A stretch of DNA of 64,000 bases from Pseudomonas ekonensis. GTDB lineage: Bacteria; Pseudomonadota; Gammaproteobacteria; Pseudomonadales; Pseudomonadaceae. Both the position numbers and the translations under genes were made by a program. Of this stretch, positions 20,965 through 27,590 are shown piece by piece. Location: the NCBI RefSeq assembly GCF_019145435.1, contig NZ_JAHSTS010000002.1, positions 1,240,001 to 1,304,000 on the forward strand, given 5' to 3'. Position 1 is the stretch's first letter, and every line of letters starts with the position of its first letter. Below the pieces are notes generated by a model. The model saw nothing but the letters and a program-made list of their open reading frames with translations. It did no database searches and was not told where the DNA came from.

Positions 20965-21956
20965 AGCGTCTGCACCTCGACCTCGACCGCCGTGCAGTAC
21001 GGTGCCTGGAACGCGGTGGTGACGATGGGCGCCAGCGGTTCGAGGATCTGCAGTTGCACGGCGCCGGCGCTGTGCAGCGTGTAGTCGATCCAGCTCGGAT
21101 CGACCCGCCCTTCCAGGCGGTGACAACTGTCGGCGTAGGCTTGCAGGTGCTGCTCGGCGGCGACCTGGGTCAGGCCCGAATCGGGGCCTGAGTTGATCTT
21201 GGCCACCACGCGGATTTTGTAGCGCTGGATGTCGGCGCCGCGCACGGTGACCTTATCGGTCTCCGGGCAAACGTCAGGCCGGGCGAAGTGCTTGCGCACC
21301 CCGTCGAGCAACGCGGCGGACGGCGTGCCGTCGCCCTCCCGCGCCAGCACGGTGACCTGCACTTCGCCGGGCGCGGTGCGCCGGCCGTTGCCGTCCTTGA
21401 CCTGGGCGGCGAGGCCGTCCGGGGCAAAGGTGTAGGTGACGTTCACCACGCCGGCGTCGGTGGACGCCACCTTCACCGTCGGCCGCTCGCCGAGGGTGAA
21501 CACTTCGCGGCGGTACTGCATCCGCGAACCCGCCGCCGGCGCATGGGGCGCCAGGTAGTAGCGCAGGCGGGCGTCGTCGTCGCTTTCGTACACCGGTGGC
21601 ACCGGCGGGAACGCCGCCGGATCGCCCGGATCGAGCAGCTGGCGCTCCAGGCCCATGTCGGCCAGCCGCGCGTCCAGGTTGCTGCCGGTGGCCCACCACG
21701 CCAGCATCTGCTTGATGCGGGCGTTGTACTTGCGCTCATGGGTCTGCAGGCGCACGCAAAAGGCTTCGAGGGCCAGGGTCAGCAGCTCGCTTTCGTTCTC
21801 CAGGCTGGCCTTGAGTTTCTCTATGCTTTGCGGGGCGCGGGCGCCGACGTAGTCGACGACGAACGCCTTGAACTCGGCGAGCAAATCCTCGAACGCGTCG
21901 ATGGCGATCAGCGCAGGTTCAGCCAACTGGTTCTGGCCGGGGATCAGCATGCTCAT
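20961..21956 (-). CDS. P2 gpJ-like baseplate wedge protein
   Basis: 331 residues. The N-terminus has PALIAIDAFEDLLAEFKAFV, then LLTLALEAFCVRLQTHERKY; DARLADMGLERQLLDPGDPA and DDARLRYYLAPHAPAAGSRM follow. These are typical of baseplate assembly protein J (PA0618-like). The C-terminal AYADSCHRLEGRVDPSWID is also conserved. The start overlaps the W stop by 4 bp, so V-W-J-I form a tightly coupled baseplate block. Confidence 0.93.
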   Translation of the reverse strand: MSMLIPGQNQLAEPALIAIDAFEDLLAEFKAFVVDYVGARAPQSIEKLKASLENESELLTLALEAFCVRLQTHERKYNARIKQMLAWWATGSNLDARLADMGLERQLLDPGDPAAFPPVPPVYESDDDARLRYYLAPHAPAAGSRMQYRREVFTLGERPTVKVASTDAGVVNVTYTFAPDGLAAQVKDGNGRRTAPGEVQVTVLAREGDGTPSAALLDGVRKHFARPDVCPETDKVTVRGADIQRYKIRVVAKINSGPDSGLTQVAAEQHLQAYADSCHRLEGRVDPSWIDYTLHSAGAVQLQILEPLAPIVTTAFQAPYCTAVEVEVQTL

Positions 21957-22285
21957 GTCACGACCTCGAAAGTCTGTTGGCGGTTTTTCCAGGTGCCGGC
22001 GAAACGCAGCAGCAGCCCCGCGCCCTGGCGTGTGGCGACGATCACCTGCGGCTGGAAGTCGCCGATGCCGTTCTGCGGGTTGTAGAACGCCTGGGCCGCA
22101 TGGCTCTGGGCCAGGAGCAGGACGTCGTCGCCCAGGTTCCGGCCCAGCAAGGTGGGGATCAGGGAGCCGTACAAGGGCCGTTTCTGCCGTGTGCCCAGCG
22201 GCGTGGTCAGGGCCCGGGTCGCGCGCTGCACGAACTGCAGCCAGTCGTCGACCGTGGCCCCGGTGTCTCTATCGATTCCGATCAT
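21953..22285 (-). CDS. P2 gpW-like baseplate protein (GPW/gp25 family)
   Basis: 110 residues from the ATG at 22283-22285. MIGIDRDTGATVDDWLQFVQ, then PLGTRQKRPLYGSLIPTLLG are the family signature (PA0617-like, T4 gp25). The protein nucleates sheath polymerisation on the baseplate. A longer in-frame reading into the upstream gene has no ribosome site and is rejected. Confidence 0.94.
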   Translation of the reverse strand: MIGIDRDTGATVDDWLQFVQRATRALTTPLGTRQKRPLYGSLIPTLLGRNLGDDVLLLAQSHAAQAFYNPQNGIGDFQPQVIVATRQGAGLLLRFAGTWKNRQQTFEVVT

Positions 22286-22299
22286 GGAAGGCTCTCGGG

Positions 22300-22908
22300 T
22301 CAGGGGCTGATGACGCGGCCCTGGTGATCCACCAGCGGGCCGCTGAAGTGCACGCCCGCCGCATCGATCGTCAGGCCGGTGGCGCCCAGTTGCAGGTTGA
22401 TCGCCTGCGTGGTCATCGCCAGGCGCGCCGGGCCGATGCTCAGCTCCAGCGCTTCGCGGGAGCCTTTGAACGCGGCCGGGCCGTTCTGCCAATGCAGGGT
22501 GTGGGTGGCGTCGTCATAGCCGCTTTCGCTGCCGTCCCCGTGCACCCGACGGGTCAGCGTCGGCACCGTGGAGGCAGGCGGAAACCGGTCGCTGTTCAAG
22601 CCGAACAGCGCCACGCTCTGCGCGCCGCTTTCGCCGCTGCCGTAGTTCAACAGCAGGCATTGCTCGCCCGGCGTCGGGATCCGCGACTCGCTCTGCGCCC
22701 CGGCGCTGGGGTTGAAGAACTTGATGGACGGCGTCAGCAATCCGCCGTGGCTGACCCGGCAGGTGTTGCCGGCGGCATCCACTTCCTGGCACACGCCGAT
22801 GCGGCAGAAGCTTTCGGCGCGGCGGTGCAGGTCTTCGACTTCCGCTTCCATCTCGGCCAGCCGCTCGATGATCGGCCCCAGTTGCATGCGTATCAGCGCA
22901 TCGAACAC
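22300..22908 (-). CDS. P2 gpV-like baseplate spike protein
   Basis: 202 residues, GTG start at 22906-22908, 3 bp after the previous stop. An N-terminal helix (IERLAEMEAEVEDLHRRAES) leads into the OB-fold domain with GVCQEVDAAGNTCRVSHGGL and the conserved PTPGEQCLLLNYGSGE segment, then a beta-helical C-terminus (LQLGATGLTIDAAGVHFSG). It is the PA0616-like spike that punctures the target outer membrane. No HxH iron motif is seen, unlike in the Mu-like spike. Confidence 0.92.
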   Translation of the reverse strand: MFDALIRMQLGPIIERLAEMEAEVEDLHRRAESFCRIGVCQEVDAAGNTCRVSHGGLLTPSIKFFNPSAGAQSESRIPTPGEQCLLLNYGSGESGAQSVALFGLNSDRFPPASTVPTLTRRVHGDGSESGYDDATHTLHWQNGPAAFKGSREALELSIGPARLAMTTQAINLQLGATGLTIDAAGVHFSGPLVDHQGRVISP

Positions 22909-22911
22909 GGC

Positions 22912-23433
22912 TCAAGCCTCCAGCGAGGTGTATTGGTCAGGGTCGTCGATGTCGCTGACTTCCCAGGTGCGGGCGAATTTCGGGGTGCCGAGCGGATCGT
23001 CGAGCAAGGTCGGGCCGAGGTAGAGGGTCTGGATGAACGACAGCGTCCAGGCCTTGTGGGACTGCCCGTCCCGCACCAGCAGCGACGGCACGCCGTCGAG
23101 GTTCGAGGGCCGGTCGCATTGGTCGCCGGGCAAGCCCCAGCGGTTGTCGGTGGCCAGGTTCTTCAGCGCGGCGATCAGGTCGCAAGCGGCGAACGCACTG
23201 GCGGAAAGCGCCGGGACGACTTGCAGCGACAGCGTCAGCACATGGGCGATGCGCCCGTCGGCCGCCCGCTCGCCCGGGCCGTTGCGTTCGATGTCGATCA
23301 GCACCCAGGCCTTGTCGCCCGGGGTGGTGAATTCGGGGTGGGCGCCGACCTGCACATCGAGGCCGGCGGCGTTGCGCAAGGTTGTCGCCATCGCCGTGAA
23401 CAGCTGCGAAGGCTGCTGGATCGGTGCAGGCAT
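22912..23433 (-). CDS. PA0615-like tail protein, possible tail terminator
   Basis: 173 residues from the ATG at 23431-23433, chosen because AAGGAGGT lies 5 nt upstream; a longer frame into the holin region is thereby excluded. LFTAMATTLRNAAGLDVQVG is followed by a beta-rich middle and LSFIQTLYLGPTLLDDPL near the end. R-pyocin clusters have PA0615, annotated as hypothetical, in exactly this place between holin and V. The alpha/beta outline (N-terminal helix, then strands with VLIDIERNGPGERAADGRI) resembles tail terminators such as the gp37-like protein at 11395-11967, and no other terminator is seen in this module. The terminator role is inference. Confidence 0.72.
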   Translation of the reverse strand: MPAPIQQPSQLFTAMATTLRNAAGLDVQVGAHPEFTTPGDKAWVLIDIERNGPGERAADGRIAHVLTLSLQVVPALSASAFAACDLIAALKNLATDNRWGLPGDQCDRPSNLDGVPSLLVRDGQSHKAWTLSFIQTLYLGPTLLDDPLGTPKFARTWEVSDIDDPDQYTSLEA

Positions 23434-23504
23434 GCATGACCTCCTTTTCGAATGTCCACACCCAACCCCGCCGCCCGACGGCAGCGAGGACAGAATGTGA
23501 AGGG

Positions 23505-23843
23505 TTACTGCGGATCGTGCGGCGGCGCTTCGCTCAGGCCCATGCGCTTGGCGGCCCAGCGTTCGTACAGGCCGATGGCGACGTCCGCGCCGGCCATGGC
23601 CGTCAGGCAGCCGAACGCGCCGGCGGCCCAGATCGACAGGCCGGCGGCGTACAGCAGCATGATCGCGGAGACCCCGCAGATCATGCACGCGCCGGAGCGC
23701 AAGGCCAGCCGGCGCAGCAGCGCCCAGCCCCGGGCGCCTTCCTTGTCGGCGCGCCACATCTCGCCGGACACCCCGCCGACGACGGCCAGGAGGATGACCA
23801 GCCAGATCGGCATGTCCGCCAACGCTTGTTGCTCGTTCGTCAT
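23505..23843 (-). CDS. Phage holin
   Basis: 112 residues with three hydrophobic segments: about 12-28 (IWLVILLAVVGGVSG), 48-66 and 68-88 (ACMICGVSAIMLLY, IWAAGAFGCLTAMAG). The N-terminus and C-terminus are charged. The position corresponds to PA0614 of the R-pyocin cluster. It should form lesions in the inner membrane that let the endolysin reach the wall and so release particles. No endolysin or spanin is found in the window; they are expected beyond position 1 after the second fibre block. Confidence 0.85.
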   Translation of the reverse strand: MTNEQQALADMPIWLVILLAVVGGVSGEMWRADKEGARGWALLRRLALRSGACMICGVSAIMLLYAAGLSIWAAGAFGCLTAMAGADVAIGLYERWAAKRMGLSEAPPHDPQ

Positions 23844-23926
23844 GTCACGCCTCCAGGGTGCGTTGATGGATGGGGGGGAAACCGCCGGTGCCGGGCACGG
23901 CCTCGGGTGGATGCGCCGATCCGGGA

Positions 23927-24508
23927 TTACAGGCGTTCAACGATGACGTTGTCGATGAAGGCATAGTTGGCGTAAGGGTTCTGCTCGTTGAAGAAGGCCA
24001 GCGTCGTTTGCGCGGTGGTGGCGGTGAAGTCGTAGGTGACGGTGTTCCATTCGACCGCGACGCCTTTGGCGACCGGCGTGTCGAAGCTGACGGTCTGCCC
24101 GGCCACCTTGACCTGCACGACGCCGCTGCCGGAGCGGCTGGCGAAGCGAGAGTTGCCGGCGCTGAAGGTCAGGCGGTACTTGGCGCCGGGGGTGGTGGCG
24201 AAGTTCTGCTGAATGCCGCCGCCGTTGCCGTAGACATAGTTGGCCAGGTCGACGATCACCACGCCGTCCGCCGCAGCGGAACCGCCGATGGAGGCCGGCA
24301 TGTTGAAGTACTCGGCGCCGGACAGGAACGTGGTCCAGCCGGTGATGAAGTTGGCCTTTGCCGGAGTGTCCAGAATGCAGCTGCCGCTGCAGCCCGGCTG
24401 TTCGAAGCTGCCGTTGACCAGAAGGTTGGCCGCCGCCACGTTACCTGCGGCGCCGAACAGCGCGGCGGTGACGATCAGCGGTGCGATGTATTTTTTCAGA
24501 ACGTTCAT
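23927..24508 (-). CDS. Secreted galactose-binding-like protein (DUF642 / choice-of-anchor type), cargo of the tailocin locus
   Basis: 193 residues from the ATG at 24506-24508, which overlaps the Com-like stop by 4 bp (ATGA) with AGGTGA upstream. A clear signal peptide (KYIAPLIVTAALFGAAGNVA) is cleaved after about residue 26. The mature protein begins ANLLVNGSFEQPG, the usual opening of jelly-roll carbohydrate-binding domains of the DUF642 / choice-of-anchor group. CSGSC may form a disulphide, and the end reads NPYANYAFIDNVIVERL, also typical. It has no known tail role. It should go to the periplasm or outside, possibly binding glycans. Its place between Com and holin suggests accessory cargo expressed with lysis genes. 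Confidence 0.72.
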   Translation of the reverse strand: MNVLKKYIAPLIVTAALFGAAGNVAAANLLVNGSFEQPGCSGSCILDTPAKANFITGWTTFLSGAEYFNMPASIGGSAAADGVVIVDLANYVYGNGGGIQQNFATTPGAKYRLTFSAGNSRFASRSGSGVVQVKVAGQTVSFDTPVAKGVAVEWNTVTYDFTATTAQTTLAFFNEQNPYANYAFIDNVIVERL

Positions 24509-24705
24509 GTGTTCACCTGTCGAGTGGGATGAGGGGGTTGAGCTGCCTGGGCAGCCTTCATGTCGCTCACGGGCGATGGCTCGGGGCTCGCGGCCCTCAC
24601 ATGATTCAGCGTCCCGCATCGGGAACATTTGATCTGGAGCTCGGCACACTGGCCCATGCGGGCAAGCAGCCTGTTGCAGTGTCCGCATCTGCAATCTTTC
24701 AACAT
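24505..24705 (-). CDS. Com-like zinc-ribbon regulator (Mu Com family)
   Basis: 66 residues from the ATG at 24703-24705. Two CxxC pairs (C7/C10 and C27/C30) with the spacing and flanks CGHCNRLLARM and ELQIKCSRCGTLNHV match the Com family. In Mu, Com binds the mom mRNA, opens a hairpin that hides the ribosome site and so activates translation of the overlapping mom gene. Here the overlapping downstream gene encodes a secreted protein with no likeness to Mom. Whether Com still acts on that junction is unknown. The Ser/Pro/Gln-rich tail after residue 37 is probably disordered. Confidence 0.82.
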   Translation of the reverse strand: MLKDCRCGHCNRLLARMGQCAELQIKCSRCGTLNHVRAASPEPSPVSDMKAAQAAQPPHPTRQVNT

Positions 24706-24764
24706 CTGCAACGGGCCTTATTCATGGGCTGGATCCTTCCTTGTCGCCGGTGCGGCGCCACGCC

Positions 24765-25190
24765 TTACGGCAGTTGCGGCCAAGCGATGGTCACCGGAAA
24801 GCCCGGCTGCTTGTTGACCTGGCCGAACGCGACGCAGTATTCCTTGAAGGCCGTCAGGTAGGCCTGTTCGGCCGCGGTGGCCACGCCCAGGTCGACCTTG
24901 AACTGCAAGCCCGAGGAGGCGACGCTGGCCATGACGTTGTCGAGCCGGCGGACTTTCTCGTTGCGCATTTGCTCGCCCAGCACCGATTGCGGCCACGGGA
25001 ACCCCGAGTTGAAGCTCCAGACCCCGTCGGTGTTGACGGCGTTGTAGCCGTAATCGACCTGCGAGTTCACGGTGCCGGTGATGTCGACCCAGAGCTGGCC
25101 GGCCGGAAACTCTTCGGTGATCGGGTTGACGGTCTCAAAAATGTTGTCGACCTTGCCCTCGACCACCCGGGCATACTTTTTCAGGCTCAT
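24765..25190 (-). CDS. Tail fibre assembly protein (Caudo_TAP-like), without adjacent fibre
   Basis: 141 residues. MSLKKYARVVEGKVDNIFET, QLWVDITGTVNSQVDYGYN, and a C-terminal TAAEQAYLTAFKEYCVAFGQ then PGFPVTIAWPQLP are typical of tail fibre assembly proteins of the Caudo_TAP kind. It is a different family from the YR-ALRD chaperones at 811 and 18763. No fibre gene lies beside it: upstream is the leader, downstream Com. It may be a remnant of a lost fibre pair or act on a fibre encoded elsewhere in the locus. Confidence 0.75.
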   Translation of the reverse strand: MSLKKYARVVEGKVDNIFETVNPITEEFPAGQLWVDITGTVNSQVDYGYNAVNTDGVWSFNSGFPWPQSVLGEQMRNEKVRRLDNVMASVASSGLQFKVDLGVATAAEQAYLTAFKEYCVAFGQVNKQPGFPVTIAWPQLP

Positions 25191-25378
25191 CGCTCACTTC
25201 CTTGATGGATTGCCGACACTTCGGCGTTCGTCTTTCTATCTGCACAAGGCAGGCATTCCAAAAGGCCCGGCGCCAGGCCGGGCCTTTCAGCAATGCACTC
25301 CTTTGCCTTCCTTTCATTCCCTTGAACCGAAAGGAAGCTGACTTTTCGGCGCTGCTGGCGCGGTACGAGTCCGTTCAA
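25187..25378 (-). CDS. Possible 63-residue leader ORF of the tailocin operon
   Basis: TTG start at 25376-25378 with a perfect GGAGG Shine-Dalgarno 6 nt upstream, and a stop that overlaps the next ATG by 4 bp, as in many genes of this operon. The product is very basic at the N-terminus (RQQRRKVSFLSVQGNERKAK). An 11-bp GC-rich hairpin lies within the coding sequence. It could be a real small protein or a leader peptide whose translation disrupts the hairpin. No family recognised, and the TTG start lowers confidence. Confidence 0.4.
   Translation of the reverse strand: MNGLVPRQQRRKVSFLSVQGNERKAKECIAERPGLAPGLLECLPCADRKTNAEVSAIHQGSER
25261..25287. terminator. Strong hairpin in the tailocin operon leader
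   Basis: A perfect 11-bp stem (25261-25271 with 25277-25287) with a 5-base loop is followed by TTTT on the minus strand and has TTT on the plus strand. It is about 265 nt after the predicted start point and inside the 63-codon leader ORF, so it could act as an attenuator. Confidence 0.65.
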
Positions 25379-25551
25379 ATTGTTCCTCCGGCCGCGGTCC
25401 CTGCCCGCCGGATAACTGCTCTTGGTGCTTTACGCTGCACACCCGGGTCAGTTGCCAACCCTCTGAACCGTTGAGGCCGGTTCATCGCTGCCTGTTCTTG
25501 TGGAACTAAAGAGCGGTCTTGCCAGCCGCTTTGTCGAGCGGCTTGGTGGCA

Positions 25552-25580
25552 AGAATATGCACTCGTGCATATCCAGTCAA
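25552..25580 (-). promoter_or_regulatory. Predicted sigma70 promoter of the leftward tailocin operon
   Basis: On the minus strand: -35 TTGACT (25575-25580), spacer of exactly 17 bp, -10 TATTCT (25552-25557). A perfect palindrome fills the spacer, so a repressor bound there would block RNA polymerase. Transcription would start near 25545 and leave a leader of about 355 nt before the first ATG (25190). Confidence 0.7.
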
Positions 25581-25605
25581 TGCAAAAGTGCATTTATTTA
25601 TGCAC
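25555..25605. promoter_or_regulatory. Operator cluster of TGCA half-sites
   Basis: Site 1 (25555-25572) is a perfect 8-2-8 palindrome, ATATGCAC TC GTGCATAT, in the promoter spacer. Site 2 (25581-25592) reads TGCAAAAGTGCA, with the same 8-bp spacing between TGCA cores, 23 bp away. A further GTGCAT-N6-ATGCAC inverted pair spans 25588-25605. The likely ligand is the repressor encoded at 25712-26446. Confidence 0.65.
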
Positions 25606-25666
25606 GGCAAATGCACGAACGCATGAAAGCCCCGCCGCTCAAGGCTTCGGTCGTTTTCGACAGGCG

Positions 25667-25692
25667 AAAAAAAACCCGCCGAGGGGCGGGTT
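25667..25692 (-). terminator. Terminator of the repressor gene
   Basis: Perfect 8-bp stem (25673-25680 with 25685-25692) followed by a run of eight T on the minus strand, 20 bp after the repressor stop. It insulates the repressor from the tailocin promoter just downstream. Confidence 0.85.
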
Positions 25693-25711
25693 CTGTCTGA
25701 CAGGGGTGGGG

Positions 25712-26446
25712 CTATCGGGCGTACATGCCCCACCAGAATACGTGACCGATGATGACGATCTGCTCTTCCTGGATCTCCTGGAAGCTGTAGTCCTCGTCCG
25801 GATGCTCGTCACGGTTGAAGCTGCGCAGGCGGATGCCGGTGGGCAGGCGATAGAGCTGCTTCACCCGCAGCTGGCCATTGTGGTTGATGGCGTAGAGATC
25901 GCCGTCGACGATGTCGCCGATACCGCACTTGCCGGCGTTGACGCCGACGGTGGCGCCGTCGCGCAGCACCGGCAACATGCTGTTGCCGCGCACCGTCACG
26001 CATTTGGCCTGGTCGAACTGCACACCGTTGTGACGCAGGCTGCGCTTGCCGAAGCGCAGGCTTGAGCGTTCGCTCTCTTCCACGACGAATCTTCCTGATC
26101 CTGCAGCCAATTCAACCTCACGAAGAAAGGGCACCGACACCTCGTCGTCATCGACGGGGGTGTCGTCGTCCCACAGGCTTATGTCCTTGAGTTCCGCATG
26201 CACGTCATGGCGCGCGCCGGCAGCCGCCGGCGCAATGTCGGCGCGCCCGCGCAACTGATCGGTGCTCACGGCGAAGTATTCGGCGATCTTCGAGATGTGC
26301 TTGTCCGAAGGATCGACGATCTTCCCGCTGAGGATCCGCGAGAGAGTGGATTGAGGCACGCCGGTGCGACGGTGAAGCTCCGTGGGGGAGATCCCGTGCC
26401 GGTCGAGCAGTGCTCTTAATACGGTAGATACGTTGCGTTTTTGCAT
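25712..26446 (-). CDS. LexA/CI-type self-cleaving phage repressor (PrtR-like)
   Basis: 244 residues taking the ATG at 26444-26446 (MQKRNVSTVL); earlier in-frame ATGs exist up to 26482 and no clear ribosome site decides. The N-terminal helix-turn-helix of the XRE class spans ~8-65 (ISPTELHRRTGVPQSTLSRI). The C-terminal S24 domain has an Ala-Gly cleavage site (A115-G116), catalytic Ser156 in GNSMLP and Lys196 in RVKQLYR. RecA-stimulated self-cleavage would lift repression after DNA damage. It resembles PrtR of pyocin control, but no PrtN-like activator gene is present here. It should bind the TGCA-rich sites on both sides of its gene. Confidence 0.88.
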   Translation of the reverse strand: MQKRNVSTVLRALLDRHGISPTELHRRTGVPQSTLSRILSGKIVDPSDKHISKIAEYFAVSTDQLRGRADIAPAAAGARHDVHAELKDISLWDDDTPVDDDEVSVPFLREVELAAGSGRFVVEESERSSLRFGKRSLRHNGVQFDQAKCVTVRGNSMLPVLRDGATVGVNAGKCGIGDIVDGDLYAINHNGQLRVKQLYRLPTGIRLRSFNRDEHPDEDYSFQEIQEEQIVIIGHVFWWGMYAR

Positions 26447-26506
26447 AACGCGCATAGTGCTTGAAGAATTCGGCGAAGACAAATGCTGATTTGCATATTT
26501 CGTGCA
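26442..26506. promoter_or_regulatory. TGCA half-sites in the repressor promoter region
   Basis: Region just upstream of and overlapping the repressor start. TGCA cores lie at 26442-26445, 26492-26495 and 26503-26506; the last two form TGCATATTTCGTGCA. They share the half-site with the operator at 25555-25592, suggesting autoregulation. No convincing -35/-10 pair could be fixed. Confidence 0.45.
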
Positions 26507-26620
26507 TGGCGCACAATTCTAGACCAAACATCTCGTCTCATTTCTCTTGGCGCGGATCCCGGATGAGCACGACATGAACGGCTAGCCTGAACGGCATGAC
26601 ACCCTCCAGAAAGGAGTCTT

Positions 26621-27358
26621 ATGGTGAATGTTCCTGATCCGGCGCAATACCCGATGACGCCTGATGAGCAAAGGATTTCAGTTCAAGCGCTGAGTTTTGC
26701 CCGTTCAAACAAAAAGGCGATCGCTAAACGCCTCACTGACAAAACCGTGTTTCTGCCGGAGGAAGCGCCTGTATCGGTATTCATGGCGGGCTCCCCCGGC
26801 GCAGGCAAAACCGAAGCGTCCATCGCACTCATCAACCTGTTCGCAGACACGAAAATCTTGAGAGTCGATCCGGATGAGCTACGCAACGAATTCTCAGGTT
26901 ACACGGGAGGAAACGCCTGGCTGTTCCAACGCGGAGTATCGGTTCTGGTCGAAAAGGTTCTCGATTTCGCCATTGATCAACGACAGTCGTTCCTGCTCGA
27001 CGGCACGTTCTCCAACCTCGATGTAGCCAGGAAAAACGTCTCGAGATCATTGAGAAGGGAGCGGTTTGTGCAGATTCTGTATGTTTATCAAAATCCGTTC
27101 CTGGCTTGGGAATTTGTGAAGGCACGCGAGGAGGCCGAAGGAAGAAGGATCCGCAAGGAGCATTTCATCGATCAGTATTTTGCGGCGCGTGACGTAGTGA
27201 ACGCACTTAAGCTAGAGTTCGGATCCGATATCCACGTCGACCTGCTGCTCAAGCACATCGACAACTCGGGGCGGCTTTACAAGGCTGGTGTCGATAAAAT
27301 TGACTACCATATCCCTGAGCGATACACACGAACCGATCTTGAGGCCAAGCTCGGGTGA
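26621..27358 (+). CDS. Zeta-toxin-like kinase
   Basis: 245 residues, ATG preceded by AAAGGAG (4 nt spacing). Walker A GSPGAGKT at 57-64, the RVDPDELRNE segment at 81-90 (zeta toxins use an Asp here as catalytic base) and LLDGTFSN at 125-132 place it in the zeta toxin / P-loop kinase family. Characterised members phosphorylate UDP-N-acetylglucosamine and poison wall synthesis, though some relatives act on other substrates. GC content is visibly lower than in flanking genes, pointing to horizontal acquisition. No epsilon-like antitoxin is upstream; a 55-residue gene follows directly. Functional toxicity is inferred. Confidence 0.82.
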   Translation: MVNVPDPAQYPMTPDEQRISVQALSFARSNKKAIAKRLTDKTVFLPEEAPVSVFMAGSPGAGKTEASIALINLFADTKILRVDPDELRNEFSGYTGGNAWLFQRGVSVLVEKVLDFAIDQRQSFLLDGTFSNLDVARKNVSRSLRRERFVQILYVYQNPFLAWEFVKAREEAEGRRIRKEHFIDQYFAARDVVNALKLEFGSDIHVDLLLKHIDNSGRLYKAGVDKIDYHIPERYTRTDLEAKLG

Positions 27359-27375
27359 CCTTCAGGAGCGCATTC

Positions 27376-27543
27376 ATGACGTCCATCAGGCCAGGCGCCG
27401 CCAAAGGGGCCAAAAGCGCGTTTGCCGACTTTATCCGCAATGCGAAGTCCGAACAGAAAAAACGCGTCTATGGTGAAGTTCTCACCGAAGCGACCAAACA
27501 GCAGAACCTTGTGATGATGCAAGCCGAGACCAACAGAGCCTGA
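27376..27543 (+). CDS. Small protein downstream of the zeta-like toxin, candidate antitoxin
   Basis: 55 residues from the ATG at 27376-27378 with AGGAG 7 nt upstream; a GTG 21 bases earlier overlaps the toxin stop. The sequence MTSIRPGAAKGAKSAFADFI followed by RNAKSEQKKRVYGEVL is basic and probably helical. No family recognised. It is co-directional with the kinase gene at 17 bp and is followed by a terminator, so the two form an operon. An antitoxin or a partner controlling the kinase is the simplest idea, but the order (toxin first) and sequence differ from classical epsilon-zeta. Confidence 0.6.
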   Translation: MTSIRPGAAKGAKSAFADFIRNAKSEQKKRVYGEVLTEATKQQNLVMMQAETNRA

Positions 27544-27566
27544 ATCGTCAGCACCCCGCCGATTGA

Positions 27567-27590
27567 AGCCCGACCCAGTGTCGGGCTTTT
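27567..27590 (+). terminator. Terminator of the zeta-like toxin operon
   Basis: Perfect 8-bp stem (27567-27574 with 27580-27587), 5-base loop, then TTTTCATTTT. It separates the two-gene unit from mutS. Confidence 0.85.

Noticed and set aside
25375..25593. 72-codon minus-strand frame upstream of the leader ORF
   Set aside because: Its start lies inside the operator/promoter region and no ribosome site is seen for it or for its internal ATG.
25191..26620. LexA box for direct SOS control of the tailocin operon
   Set aside because: No CTGT-N8-ACAG type site was seen; control is better explained by the self-cleaving repressor.
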